From an uncultured Erysipelotrichaceae bacterium (lineage in GTDB: Bacteria > Bacillota_I > Bacilli_A > Erysipelotrichales > Erysipelotrichaceae): a stretch of DNA of 6,482 nucleotides. Below the pieces are notes generated by a model. That model saw only the letters and a program-made list of their open reading frames with translations, was not told the origin of the DNA and made no database searches. The translations under genes and the position numbers were made by a program. This document shows, piece by piece, positions 1 to 6,033 of the stretch (its first letter is position 1; each line of letters starts with the position of its first letter). The stretch is taken from assembly GCA_944325295.1 (NCBI GenBank), contig CALUZL010000131.1:1-6482 (forward strand), given 5' to 3'.

Positions 1-1
1 A

Positions 2-184
2 AAGGTCATAATCGAGCAAAGTGATAATCCGTATATCTTAGCAGACAGTTCCAAGTTCAACTTCATCAGCAACATCAAGTTTGCCGATATCAAAGATGCT
101 TCGATCATAACCGACAGTTTGCCCGAAGGTATCGATCCCAAAGATTATCCTTCGATGTATTGCCTGTTTGATAAGAAAAGATAG
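2..184 (+). CDS. DeoR/GlpR-family transcriptional regulator, C-terminal fragment (5' end outside window)
   Basis: The frame is open from the window edge and ends in TAG at 182-184, giving 60 residues. They begin KVIIEQSDNPYILADSSKFN and continue with a KFADIKDASIITD stretch. The ILADSSKF...KFADI pattern is the end of the sugar-phosphate-sensing (DeoRC) domain, and the complete DeoR protein at 1184-1921 has a closely similar segment (YILADKSKFN...KFAEL). The DNA-binding helix-turn-helix would lie upstream, outside the window. Members of this family are usually repressors released by a phosphorylated sugar. The gene converges on the kinase gene at 247-1158, with a shared terminator between them, so it belongs to a different transcription unit. 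Its target genes cannot be told from here. The family call is confident; the exact specificity is unknown. Confidence 0.85.
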   Translation, partial: KVIIEQSDNPYILADSSKFNFISNIKFADIKDASIITDSLPEGIDPKDYPSMYCLFDKKR

Positions 185-223
185 AAAAAGCCGTTTTGAA
201 CCTGAATCCAAAACGGCTTTTTC
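184..223. terminator. Bidirectional Rho-independent terminator between convergent genes
   Basis: Bases 184-198 (GAAAAAGCCGTTTTG) are perfectly complementary to 209-223, giving a 15-bp stem around a 10-nt loop (199-208). The outer stem is A-rich on the left and T-rich on the right, so each strand's transcript ends with GGC followed by a run of five U. It starts at the last base of the + strand regulator's stop codon and lies 23 nt beyond the stop of the minus-strand kinase gene. It therefore can end transcription from both sides. Confidence 0.9.
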
Positions 224-246
224 GTAGGGGGATAAATTTTCAAGTA

Positions 247-1158
247 TCAGCGTGAAAGTTCTTCTACTTTGACGCCTTCTTTTAGTTTTTCGAGATCTTT
301 CAAATCGGCAAGACCATCGGATATGACCGCAGCCTGGCCGGCAGCCGCACCCCATTTGAGGGCTTCTTTGATGCCTTTGTTCTCGCTTAGGATGCCGACA
401 AATGCTGCAAGCATACTGTCACCGGCACCAACGGTATTGACAGCGGCCAAAGCCTTGTGTGAAACAACATAGAGTTTATCTTTACAGTAAAACTCTGCAC
501 CTTGAGCACCTTTTGACAAAAGAACACTTTGAACACCCTTTTTAAAAAGACCATCGATCATTTCGGTTACCGTTTTCTTGCGATCGCCGTACATGGCATG
601 CAGTTCCTCGAGATTTGGCTTGATCAAAAATGGCTTGCACTTGGCGATCACATCTTTAGAAATGCCGGCTATATCTAACACCAGATGCGCTTTATGTTCC
701 TTGGTGATCTCGCTTGCCTTAAACAGGAAATCTTCACCGACACCTCTAGCCAAGCTTCCCGATATAACCAAAAAATCATTTTCTTTTACTTGTTTTAGAA
801 GTTCTAACATCTCTTTTTGTTTTGCAAAAGAGATCGAAGGACCGTTGTCATTTATATCCATTTCATCGTTGCCACGGATCTTGATATTGATACGGTTAGG
901 TTCATCGATGCTGACGCACTCAAGCCTTGCGTGTTTATGTTTTGCAATCTCTTTTTTAAGGAAAGCTCCCGTGAAGCCACCGATATAAGCCGTCGCTATA
1001 CTGTTAATGCCCATATTGTCAAGGACCGTCGATACATTGAGTCCTTTTCCACCGGCTAAAAAGTAACTACTTGCTGATCTTTGAACACCTTTTTTGATTT
1101 CACCGGTCAGTTTTACATAGTAGTCAATTGACGGATTCGATGTATGTGTGATGATCAT
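247..1158 (-). CDS. PfkB-family sugar-phosphate kinase (1-phosphofructokinase / tagatose-6-phosphate kinase type)
   Basis: This 303-residue protein has the usual length for the hexose-kinase branch of the ribokinase/PfkB superfamily. Visible motifs are NPSID (8-12), the substrate-binding AGGKGLNVS (35-43), NIKI (91-94), the KPNLEEL stretch (180-186), SKGAQGA (215-221) and the ATP/anion-hole signature NTVGAGDSM (241-249), with D247 as the likely catalytic base. These match FruK and LacC-type kinases, which phosphorylate fructose 1-phosphate or tagatose 6-phosphate to the bisphosphate. The start is set by AAGGAG at 1165-1170, six bases before the ATG. It is the last gene of the minus-strand operon, 25 nt after the DeoR gene. 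A repressor-kinase pair is also the arrangement of fruR-fruK operons, which makes fructose-1-phosphate kinase my first guess, with tagatose-6-phosphate kinase as the alternative. The family call is firm; the substrate is inferred. Confidence 0.9.
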   Translation of the reverse strand: MIITHTSNPSIDYYVKLTGEIKKGVQRSASSYFLAGGKGLNVSTVLDNMGINSIATAYIGGFTGAFLKKEIAKHKHARLECVSIDEPNRINIKIRGNDEMDINDNGPSISFAKQKEMLELLKQVKENDFLVISGSLARGVGEDFLFKASEITKEHKAHLVLDIAGISKDVIAKCKPFLIKPNLEELHAMYGDRKKTVTEMIDGLFKKGVQSVLLSKGAQGAEFYCKDKLYVVSHKALAAVNTVGAGDSMLAAFVGILSENKGIKEALKWGAAAGQAAVISDGLADLKDLEKLKEGVKVEELSR

Positions 1159-1164
1159 GATGCT

Positions 1165-1170
1165 CTCCTT
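1165..1170 (-). promoter_or_regulatory. Ribosome binding site of the PfkB kinase
   Basis: The minus strand reads AAGGAG six bases before the ATG at 1158-1156, which supports that start. It lies in the 25-nt gap after the DeoR stop codon. Confidence 0.75.
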
Positions 1171-1183
1171 TGAACTTCTAAAT

Positions 1184-1921
1184 CTATTCAGCGATCACAT
1201 AATCAATTAGTTTGTAGTCAAAATTCTCAACCTTTTGATCTATGATCACTACCGCTTCATCCAACTCGGCAAATTTCGAGAAACAAAGCTTGTTGAACTT
1301 GCTTTTATCGGCAAGGATATACGTCGTTTTCGACTGTCTGATAGCCATGGTCTTGCCTTCGGCTTCATACTCGTCAGGTGTTGTAAATCCCGCTTTTTGA
1401 TGCACACCATTAGTCCCGATAAAGGCGATATCAAAGATCATGCCTCGGATCTGATTGACCGTCTCTTTACCGGTAACAGCCTGAGTGTTTTGCTTGACGA
1501 AACCGCCGAGGATAAAGGTGCGTATCCTTCTTTTTGTCAGTCTTTGAAGATGCGGAATCCCGTTTGTGATAACCGTTATTCCTTTAGCTTTTATGTAGTC
1601 GATCATATTGTAAGTTGTCGTGCCGGCATCAAGGTAGACGACTTGGCCGTCTTTGATAAGAGATGCTGCATATCTTGCGATCTTGTTTTTCGGCTCGACA
1701 TCCAAAAGTGACTTGATGTCCATCGACTTCTCAGTGGAACTCTCGTCAAAGATCCTGGCTCCGCCATGAAAGCGGACTACCAGACCATTGTCTTCCATGG
1801 CTTGCAGGTCTCTTCTTGCCGTGGCTTCCGATATGCCGAGTGTCAAGACAAGGTCCTCCACCGAAACAGAATGCTGTTTTTCTAAAAGCTCAAGTATCTT
1901 TCCCCATCTTCTGTTTGTCAT
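1184..1921 (-). CDS. DeoR/GlpR-family transcriptional repressor
   Basis: This 245-residue protein is complete for the family. Residues 1-57 form the winged helix-turn-helix, with the recognition region ISEATARRDLQAMEDNGLV at about 30-48 and the typical HGGA at 52-55. The C-terminal sensor domain contains DAGTTT (98-103), the phosphosugar-binding element seen in GlpR and FruR-type proteins, then ITNG, ILGG, GTNG and the ILADKSKF segment near the end. It ends in TAG. It probably represses this operon and is relieved by a sugar phosphate made by the PTS or handled by the adjacent kinase. The ATG directly follows the HAD stop codon with no gap, and only a weak purine run (AAAGAGAG) precedes it, so translation is probably coupled. 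Being inside the operon it is likely autoregulated. The operator is presumably upstream of the window. Confidence 0.93.
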   Translation of the reverse strand: MTNRRWGKILELLEKQHSVSVEDLVLTLGISEATARRDLQAMEDNGLVVRFHGGARIFDESSTEKSMDIKSLLDVEPKNKIARYAASLIKDGQVVYLDAGTTTYNMIDYIKAKGITVITNGIPHLQRLTKRRIRTFILGGFVKQNTQAVTGKETVNQIRGMIFDIAFIGTNGVHQKAGFTTPDEYEAEGKTMAIRQSKTTYILADKSKFNKLCFSKFAELDEAVVIIDQKVENFDYKLIDYVIAE

Positions 1922-2725
1922 TTACATTATCTCTCTTTCATTAAATTCCCATATTCGATCAATTGCTTCTTTAACACCGCTTACCACATACATAGCTTCT
2001 TTTTTTACGGTGTCCTTACTGGTATCCATGGCAAATGACAATCTTGCAAAGCGCATGGCTTCAACATCATTTACTTCATCGCCTATAAAAGCTACTGTGC
2101 TTGGATCGATCCCTTTCATTTTACAATATTCCGCTATGGCCTGACCCTTGCTTACAAAGTAAGGAACAAGCTCGATATTGTTTAATTGATTGATAAGGGA
2201 GCGGGTATTGGGGTGTCTGAGATCGTTTTGATACTCATCGCGATCATATGGGTCAAGAGCCAGAATGGTGACTTTATAGATCTCTACCTTATTTTGACGC
2301 AGATAATCGATGTCATAGATCTCTTTGTGTGGCCAGATCAAAGCTTCGGGTGAGGGATCGCCAACCTTTACGACAAGCGTTCCCCTTCCGTTTTCGCCGA
2401 CGTGCATGTGCATGAAGCAGGACCACTTATCTTTTATCTGATCAATGATATCAAGGATCGTCTCATTATCGATAAACCACTTTTTTGAAAGCTTGTCATC
2501 GATCCAAATGCCCGATCCGTTCATCGTGACCCCGTCAAGTTTATGGTCGATCATCTTCTCGACATCTTCGATGGCGTTTTTCCCGCGACCCGTAGCGATC
2601 GCGAAGTCAAGACCCTTGGCGATGCTGCCTTTTACAGCTTCTATGTCTTCTTTTTTCACCTTGATGCCATCTTTAGTATCGATCCAAAAAGTTCCATCTA
2701 AGTCTGAAAATAATATCTCTATCAC
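1922..2725 (-). CDS. Cof-type HAD-superfamily sugar-phosphate phosphatase
   Basis: This 267-residue protein shows all four HAD motifs. Motif I is DLDGT with nucleophile D8 and acid/base D10, motif II is ATGR with T45, motif III is K193 in VSKGQAI, and motif IV is GDEVND with D216 and D220 for magnesium. The region between motifs II and III (about 75-190) is the large C2-type cap found in Cof/YbiV-like proteins, which typically dephosphorylate sugar phosphates and related metabolites. All catalytic residues are intact and there is no signal peptide, so it acts in the cytoplasm. The start is GTG at 2725-2723, only two bases after the upstream gene's TGA. I see no Shine-Dalgarno sequence before it, so it is probably translated by coupling. 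Its operon position suggests it relieves sugar-phosphate build-up or acts in the pathway; the substrate is unknown. Confidence 0.9.
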   Translation of the reverse strand: MIEILFSDLDGTFWIDTKDGIKVKKEDIEAVKGSIAKGLDFAIATGRGKNAIEDVEKMIDHKLDGVTMNGSGIWIDDKLSKKWFIDNETILDIIDQIKDKWSCFMHMHVGENGRGTLVVKVGDPSPEALIWPHKEIYDIDYLRQNKVEIYKVTILALDPYDRDEYQNDLRHPNTRSLINQLNNIELVPYFVSKGQAIAEYCKMKGIDPSTVAFIGDEVNDVEAMRFARLSFAMDTSKDTVKKEAMYVVSGVKEAIDRIWEFNEREIM

Positions 2726-2727
2726 GA

Positions 2728-3957
2728 TCAGTTATTGATATCGTCGATGATCGCTTGTGCGTACTCATCCGGAATTCCGGCAGGATAATCGGTAACGTTT
2801 GCTTCTTGTGAGAAAGTGTTGTATGCTTCTCTTTCAACCATATAACCAAGGTTGCATGGATTCATATAAGCCCAAAGGATACATTCCTTAGCTTTGGCAG
2901 CAGCCTTGATCCGCATACCTAAGATCGAACCAAGTTCACCCGGTACAGCTACGATCTTGAGTTCGCCGATATCGTAGATGCGATATGGCATATCGGTCTC
3001 TACATGTCTTGATCCCTTATCGATCTTGCGCGTATAGCTATTGATACCCGTTACTAATAATTTTACCGTGTCGAAATCTTTTTCTGTCTTTAGCTTCTCT
3101 TCAAACTCAGCCTTCTTTTTGATGAACACAGCGACATCGACATCGTAAACAGCTTTATATGAGCCTTTGTGCATCCTGATCGAATCAGTCTTTAAATCGA
3201 CCCAAGGCGATCTTTTCTTTTTGATCTGATCGACAATATTGAACGCCTGTTTCTCGACTTCATCATAGACATTGCTTTGGCGGTATTGCTTGTTACCCAT
3301 ATCGCCGGCATTGCCCTGAGCCATGAGGACCGGTGCCTTGAATTCTTCTTCAAGTAAATCGCGCATCTTGCCAAAAAGATCAGCGCTCAGATCCATGAAA
3401 TTGGGACCAAGGACAGTACAGTGATGTGCCAAGGTGCAGAACACTGCTTTTAATTCCTCGCCTTTAAAAAAACCTAATAAATGGACCCATTTATCCGAAA
3501 ACTTATTCTTGTCGTTTCGGTTTGAATAAAGACCGTCGACGAGAGTCTTGCTGAACTTTAATTCAACTTCTTCGCCTCTCTCATTTAATTGCTCATAAAT
3601 ATTAGTACTGAGAGTATCGATGATGTAATTTACATAATCCTCATCTATCGGCCTTTCAAAATATGCTCCTACAAGAGGTCCGCTGTGCGTATGTGTAGCT
3701 CCGACCAAGATATCATCATAAGCGAGTGGATATCCTTTTTCATTGACACTTTTAATGACTCCGTTTACGATTTCATCATTTACGCCACTGACATCCATGC
3801 TGACCCAAACCATCTTCTTTCCACTAACTTCAATGACGAATACCGAAGCTTTGATGGGATCGTTCACTTTTTCAAACGCATGGTCTCTTTGAACATAACC
3901 GCCCTGCCACATGCTGTGATCAGGCGTAATATCTAATTCTCTAACTACTAAACGCAT
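2728..3957 (-). CDS. Neutral/alkaline non-lysosomal ceramidase-family protein (N-terminal domain type), putative zinc hydrolase
   Basis: This 409-residue protein resembles the catalytic domain of neutral ceramidases. It has ATHTHSGP (H89 and H91), AHHC (H178/H179), PGE (E341) and NLGY (Y372), which line up with the zinc ligands and catalytic His of the Pseudomonas enzyme. The family hexapeptide GDVSPN, whose Ser is the proposed nucleophile, is here GDMGNK (218-223), so Gly replaces Ser. There is no signal peptide and no C-terminal immunoglobulin-like domain; characterised ceramidases are around 650 residues or more and secreted or membrane-bound. It is therefore likely a cytoplasmic hydrolase with another substrate. 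AGGAGG at 3963-3968 fixes the start and overlaps the EIIA stop codon. Its place straight after the PTS genes suggests it acts on the imported sugar, perhaps on an amide or acyl bond, but that is inference. The family call is good; the function is unknown. Confidence 0.8.
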   Translation of the reverse strand: MRLVVRELDITPDHSMWQGGYVQRDHAFEKVNDPIKASVFVIEVSGKKMVWVSMDVSGVNDEIVNGVIKSVNEKGYPLAYDDILVGATHTHSGPLVGAYFERPIDEDYVNYIIDTLSTNIYEQLNERGEEVELKFSKTLVDGLYSNRNDKNKFSDKWVHLLGFFKGEELKAVFCTLAHHCTVLGPNFMDLSADLFGKMRDLLEEEFKAPVLMAQGNAGDMGNKQYRQSNVYDEVEKQAFNIVDQIKKKRSPWVDLKTDSIRMHKGSYKAVYDVDVAVFIKKKAEFEEKLKTEKDFDTVKLLVTGINSYTRKIDKGSRHVETDMPYRIYDIGELKIVAVPGELGSILGMRIKAAAKAKECILWAYMNPCNLGYMVEREAYNTFSQEANVTDYPAGIPDEYAQAIIDDINN

Positions 3958-3962
3958 GGCTT

Positions 3963-3968
3963 CCTCCT
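3963..3968 (-). promoter_or_regulatory. Ribosome binding site of the ceramidase-family gene
   Basis: The minus strand reads AGGAGG five bases before the ATG at 3957-3955. It overlaps the TAG stop of the EIIA gene (3969-3967), so the two genes are tightly linked. Confidence 0.8.
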
Positions 3969-4380
3969 ATTCATCTTCATCTGTAATGTTTACGGACATC
4001 TTTTTTGCATAAGCGATAGAGTGTGAAGCTTCTAAGACCTTCTCCTCTATGTTTGCATCTGTCCAATCTATTCCTACTAAACTCAATACGATCATCAAGT
4101 TCATTCCACTGATGACATGAACGTTTTCGCGATCATGGAGATGTTGCATTACAAGCTGATGGACACTTCCAAAAGCGATGTCCGTAAAGACCAGCACTTC
4201 ATCATCGGCATTTATCTTTGCGACATACTCAGCAAATTCCGTTTCAGCTCTCTTTCCTTCACCTTCCACATAAAAGGTGATGGCTGTCATGGCTTGCTCG
4301 TCATACAAAGAGAAGACTTTAAGCGTATCAAGCATTCCCAAAGCTAGACGACCATGACTACAAAACAAGATTTTTTTCAT
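3967..4380 (-). CDS. PTS mannose/fructose/sorbose-family EIIA component
   Basis: This 137-residue protein is the normal size for a free-standing EIIA of the mannose family. It opens with a beta strand and the phosphorylation site SHG, with H9 receiving phosphate from HPr and passing it to EIIB. Further family marks are TDIAFGS (66-72, matching the usual DLxGGSP region, though without the GGSP wording) and the SGMNL segment (91-95, usually GxNLPM). It is cytoplasmic and acts with the EIIB, EIIC and EIID encoded upstream. The gene order B-C-D-A matches the aga-type amino-sugar PTS operons more than the A-B-C-D order of the lev and sorbose systems, a weak hint about substrate. AGAGG at 4388-4392, seven bases upstream, supports the ATG. 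A hairpin lies in the gap before it. Confidence 0.93.
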   Translation of the reverse strand: MKKILFCSHGRLALGMLDTLKVFSLYDEQAMTAITFYVEGEGKRAETEFAEYVAKINADDEVLVFTDIAFGSVHQLVMQHLHDRENVHVISGMNLMIVLSLVGIDWTDANIEEKVLEASHSIAYAKKMSVNITDEDE

Positions 4381-4387
4381 ATCTTAT

Positions 4388-4392
4388 CCTCT
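4388..4392 (-). promoter_or_regulatory. Ribosome binding site of the EIIA gene
   Basis: The minus strand reads AGAGG seven bases before the ATG at 4380-4378. It lies just downstream of the 9-bp hairpin at 4404-4427. Confidence 0.6.
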
Positions 4393-4403
4393 TTTAGAAA
4401 TAG

Positions 4404-4427
4404 AGGGAGAGAAGGAACTCTCTCCCT
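4404..4427 (-). other. Intercistronic hairpin between EIID and EIIA genes
   Basis: Bases 4404-4412 (AGGGAGAGA) are perfectly complementary to 4419-4427, giving a 9-bp stem with a 6-nt loop. It sits in the only gap of more than about 25 nt between complete genes of the operon (4381-4444). The minus-strand transcript continues CUAUUUCU after the stem, which is too poor in U for a strong terminator. It may be a weak attenuator or an RNA-processing or stabilising element that sets EIIA and downstream levels against the membrane subunits. Confidence 0.5.
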
Positions 4428-4444
4428 TTAATATCGAACTTAGA

Positions 4445-5242
4445 TTAACCCAAAATACCTAAAGCAGCACCGACGATACTGATAATAAGGACGATGAATA
4501 CCAAGACCGTCATACTGACTTTCTTGCCACCGAGAAGCTTATAGCAGATAGCGGTGAGCGCAACCGGTACCATATAAGGCATGATCGCATTCAACTGATC
4601 TTGAACGGCCATCGTCGTTCCGGTATCGAAAGTGATGACAAGCGGTACCGTAACTGATACTACCGATGGGATCAGTGCGCCGACAACGGTAAGACCTAAG
4701 ATCGAGCAAGAATCAGTAAGGACTTGCAGTGTCGATTTGAGCTCTGTAACAAGCCTTGTACCTAAACGATAACCCCATTCAAAGAATTTCAAACGGAACA
4801 GTGTTAAGACTATCGCAAAGATCGTCCAAAGGATGATACCCGTAGGATTGCCTTCAAGAGCCATCGGTGAAGCGATAGAAGCCCAGATCGTCGGAATAAC
4901 GACCCAGAACAGCGTATCACCGATACCGGCTAAAGGACCCATGACACCGGTCTTGAAATCCTGAATCGTCTCAGCACCGGCACGTCCTAACTGCTCTTCC
5001 ATACCGAGTGCAGCACCCAATACGATCTGACACATATAAGGTTGTGTATTGAAGTATTTGAAGTGGTTATTGATAGCTGCTAAATAATCATCATCATTGG
5101 GATAGATCTTACGAAGTGCCGGAGCCAGCGCAAATACTACTGCTTGACCAAACTGAACTTCATAACAGAATGAAGACATCGGCATGACCATCCAACGAAG
5201 ACCCGCTCTATTGACATCCTTCTTAGTTAAAATCTCATTCAT
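4445..5242 (-). CDS. PTS mannose/fructose/sorbose-family EIID component
   Basis: From the ATG at 5242-5240 this is 265 residues beginning MNEILTKKDVNRAGLRW, a typical EIID length and N-terminus. Family marks are FNTQP (64-68, commonly FNTxP), MGPLAGIGD (101-109) and hydrophobic C-terminal segments at about 181-204 and 243-264. EIID pairs with EIIC to form the sugar channel in the cytoplasmic membrane. A longer frame opens at 5302, but the extra 20 residues (MMQPTTSQQSAQPILQEVWK) lie inside the EIIC gene and look unlike the family. The AGGAGG at 5251-5256, eight bases before the inner ATG, decides for the shorter form. The gene overlaps the end of EIIC by eight bases, so translation is probably coupled. 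It ends in TAA. Confidence 0.94.
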   Translation of the reverse strand: MNEILTKKDVNRAGLRWMVMPMSSFCYEVQFGQAVVFALAPALRKIYPNDDDYLAAINNHFKYFNTQPYMCQIVLGAALGMEEQLGRAGAETIQDFKTGVMGPLAGIGDTLFWVVIPTIWASIASPMALEGNPTGIILWTIFAIVLTLFRLKFFEWGYRLGTRLVTELKSTLQVLTDSCSILGLTVVGALIPSVVSVTVPLVITFDTGTTMAVQDQLNAIMPYMVPVALTAICYKLLGGKKVSMTVLVFIVLIISIVGAALGILG

Positions 5243-6023
5243 CTTCCAAACCTCCTGAAGTATTGGCTGCGCCGACTGTTGCGACGTTGTTGGTTGCATC
5301 ATAGTAGTGTTTGAATGCTAGACCGAAACCGATGATCGCAACACCGAGCGTTGGAACACCGATATAGGCATACATTACAAAGCCGATGCAAAGATACAGT
5401 AAGTTCTTTTTGACAGGCATGTAGTTAAGAAGCATAGCCATACCGGTGACAGGTAAGACTTTACCGGCGACCGTCAGACCATTGAACAGCCATTGCGGCA
5501 TAGCATCGACGATAGCTTGTGATACTGTCTGACCGGCGATAAGAACTAACAATACCGGAAGCAGATATTTACATGACATGAGAACCAAATGGAGATACAA
5601 GACATGTAAGCCCTGATCATATTTTTTCTCATTGAAAAGTTTCTGTGATAGGCGTGATACATAACCGTTTAAGATCTTATGTAATACGTCTAAGTTGACA
5701 AACAACATACCGACCGGCAAACCGATGGTAAGACCGATCTCATAGCCTTGTCCCGATTGGATAGCGACGATCGTCGTAACGATCGTTGTCAGGATGTAGT
5801 TAGGTACACTGGCACCACCAAGACCAACGACACCCATCGACATGAGCTGTAAGGTCGCACCGATAAACATACCCTGATTTACGTCACCACAGATAGCACC
5901 GATCAAAACCCCAACGACAATCGGTTTTGAAATGAACTGTGTTTGCGGACCACCGCTATCCAAAGCGACGATCTCAGTGACAAGTAAAATCAAAATCAAC
6001 TGAATAACACTTAAGCCGAACAT
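5235..6023 (-). CDS. PTS mannose/fructose/sorbose-family EIIC component
   Basis: This 262-residue, very hydrophobic protein is the expected size for EIIC of the mannose family. It starts with a membrane segment (about 4-20) and then has the conserved region PIVVGVLIGAICGDVNQGMFIGATLQL (in pieces across 34-60), where family members carry a GLxxGDxxxGxxxGAxLQL pattern. More membrane segments follow at about 72-88, 95-110, 141-163 and 205-235. A short polar tail ends at DE. With EIID it forms the permease that moves the sugar while EIIB phosphorylates it. GGGAGG at 6028-6033 precedes the ATG by four bases, and nine bases separate it from the EIIB stop. Its end overlaps the EIID gene by eight bases. 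Confidence 0.94.
   Translation of the reverse strand: MFGLSVIQLILILLVTEIVALDSGGPQTQFISKPIVVGVLIGAICGDVNQGMFIGATLQLMSMGVVGLGGASVPNYILTTIVTTIVAIQSGQGYEIGLTIGLPVGMLFVNLDVLHKILNGYVSRLSQKLFNEKKYDQGLHVLYLHLVLMSCKYLLPVLLVLIAGQTVSQAIVDAMPQWLFNGLTVAGKVLPVTGMAMLLNYMPVKKNLLYLCIGFVMYAYIGVPTLGVAIIGFGLAFKHYYDATNNVATVGAANTSGGLEDE
5251..5256 (-). promoter_or_regulatory. Ribosome binding site that sets the EIID start
   Basis: The minus strand reads AGGAGG eight bases before the ATG at 5242-5240. It lies within the EIIC coding region and argues against the upstream in-frame ATG at 5302, which would put this site inside the EIID gene. Confidence 0.85.
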
Positions 6024-6027
6024 AATT

Positions 6028-6033
6028 CCTCCC
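6028..6033 (-). promoter_or_regulatory. Ribosome binding site of the EIIC gene
   Basis: The minus strand reads GGGAGG four bases before the ATG at 6023-6021. Its first base is the last base of the EIIB stop codon TAG (6035-6033). Confidence 0.75.

Noticed and set aside
578..988. A + strand open frame of 136 codons opposite the kinase gene
   Set aside because: It is antisense to the PfkB kinase, has Ser/Leu-rich shadow composition and no family features.
1235..1711. Long + strand open frame of 158 codons opposite the DeoR gene
   Set aside because: It lies fully antisense to a gene with clear family motifs, shows no recognisable domain and has no convincing ribosome binding site. It is a shadow frame.
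5243..5302. Twenty-residue N-terminal extension of EIID from the upstream ATG at 5302
   Set aside because: The extension overlaps EIIC coding sequence, looks unlike EIID proteins and contains the AGGAGG that serves the inner ATG.
5767..5790. Near-perfect tandem 12-base repeat ACGATCGTCGTA / ACGATCGTTGTC
   Set aside because: It lies in the EIIC membrane segment and encodes the repeated TTIVTTIV residues, so it is explained by coding for a hydrophobic helix. Two copies do not make a functional repeat array.
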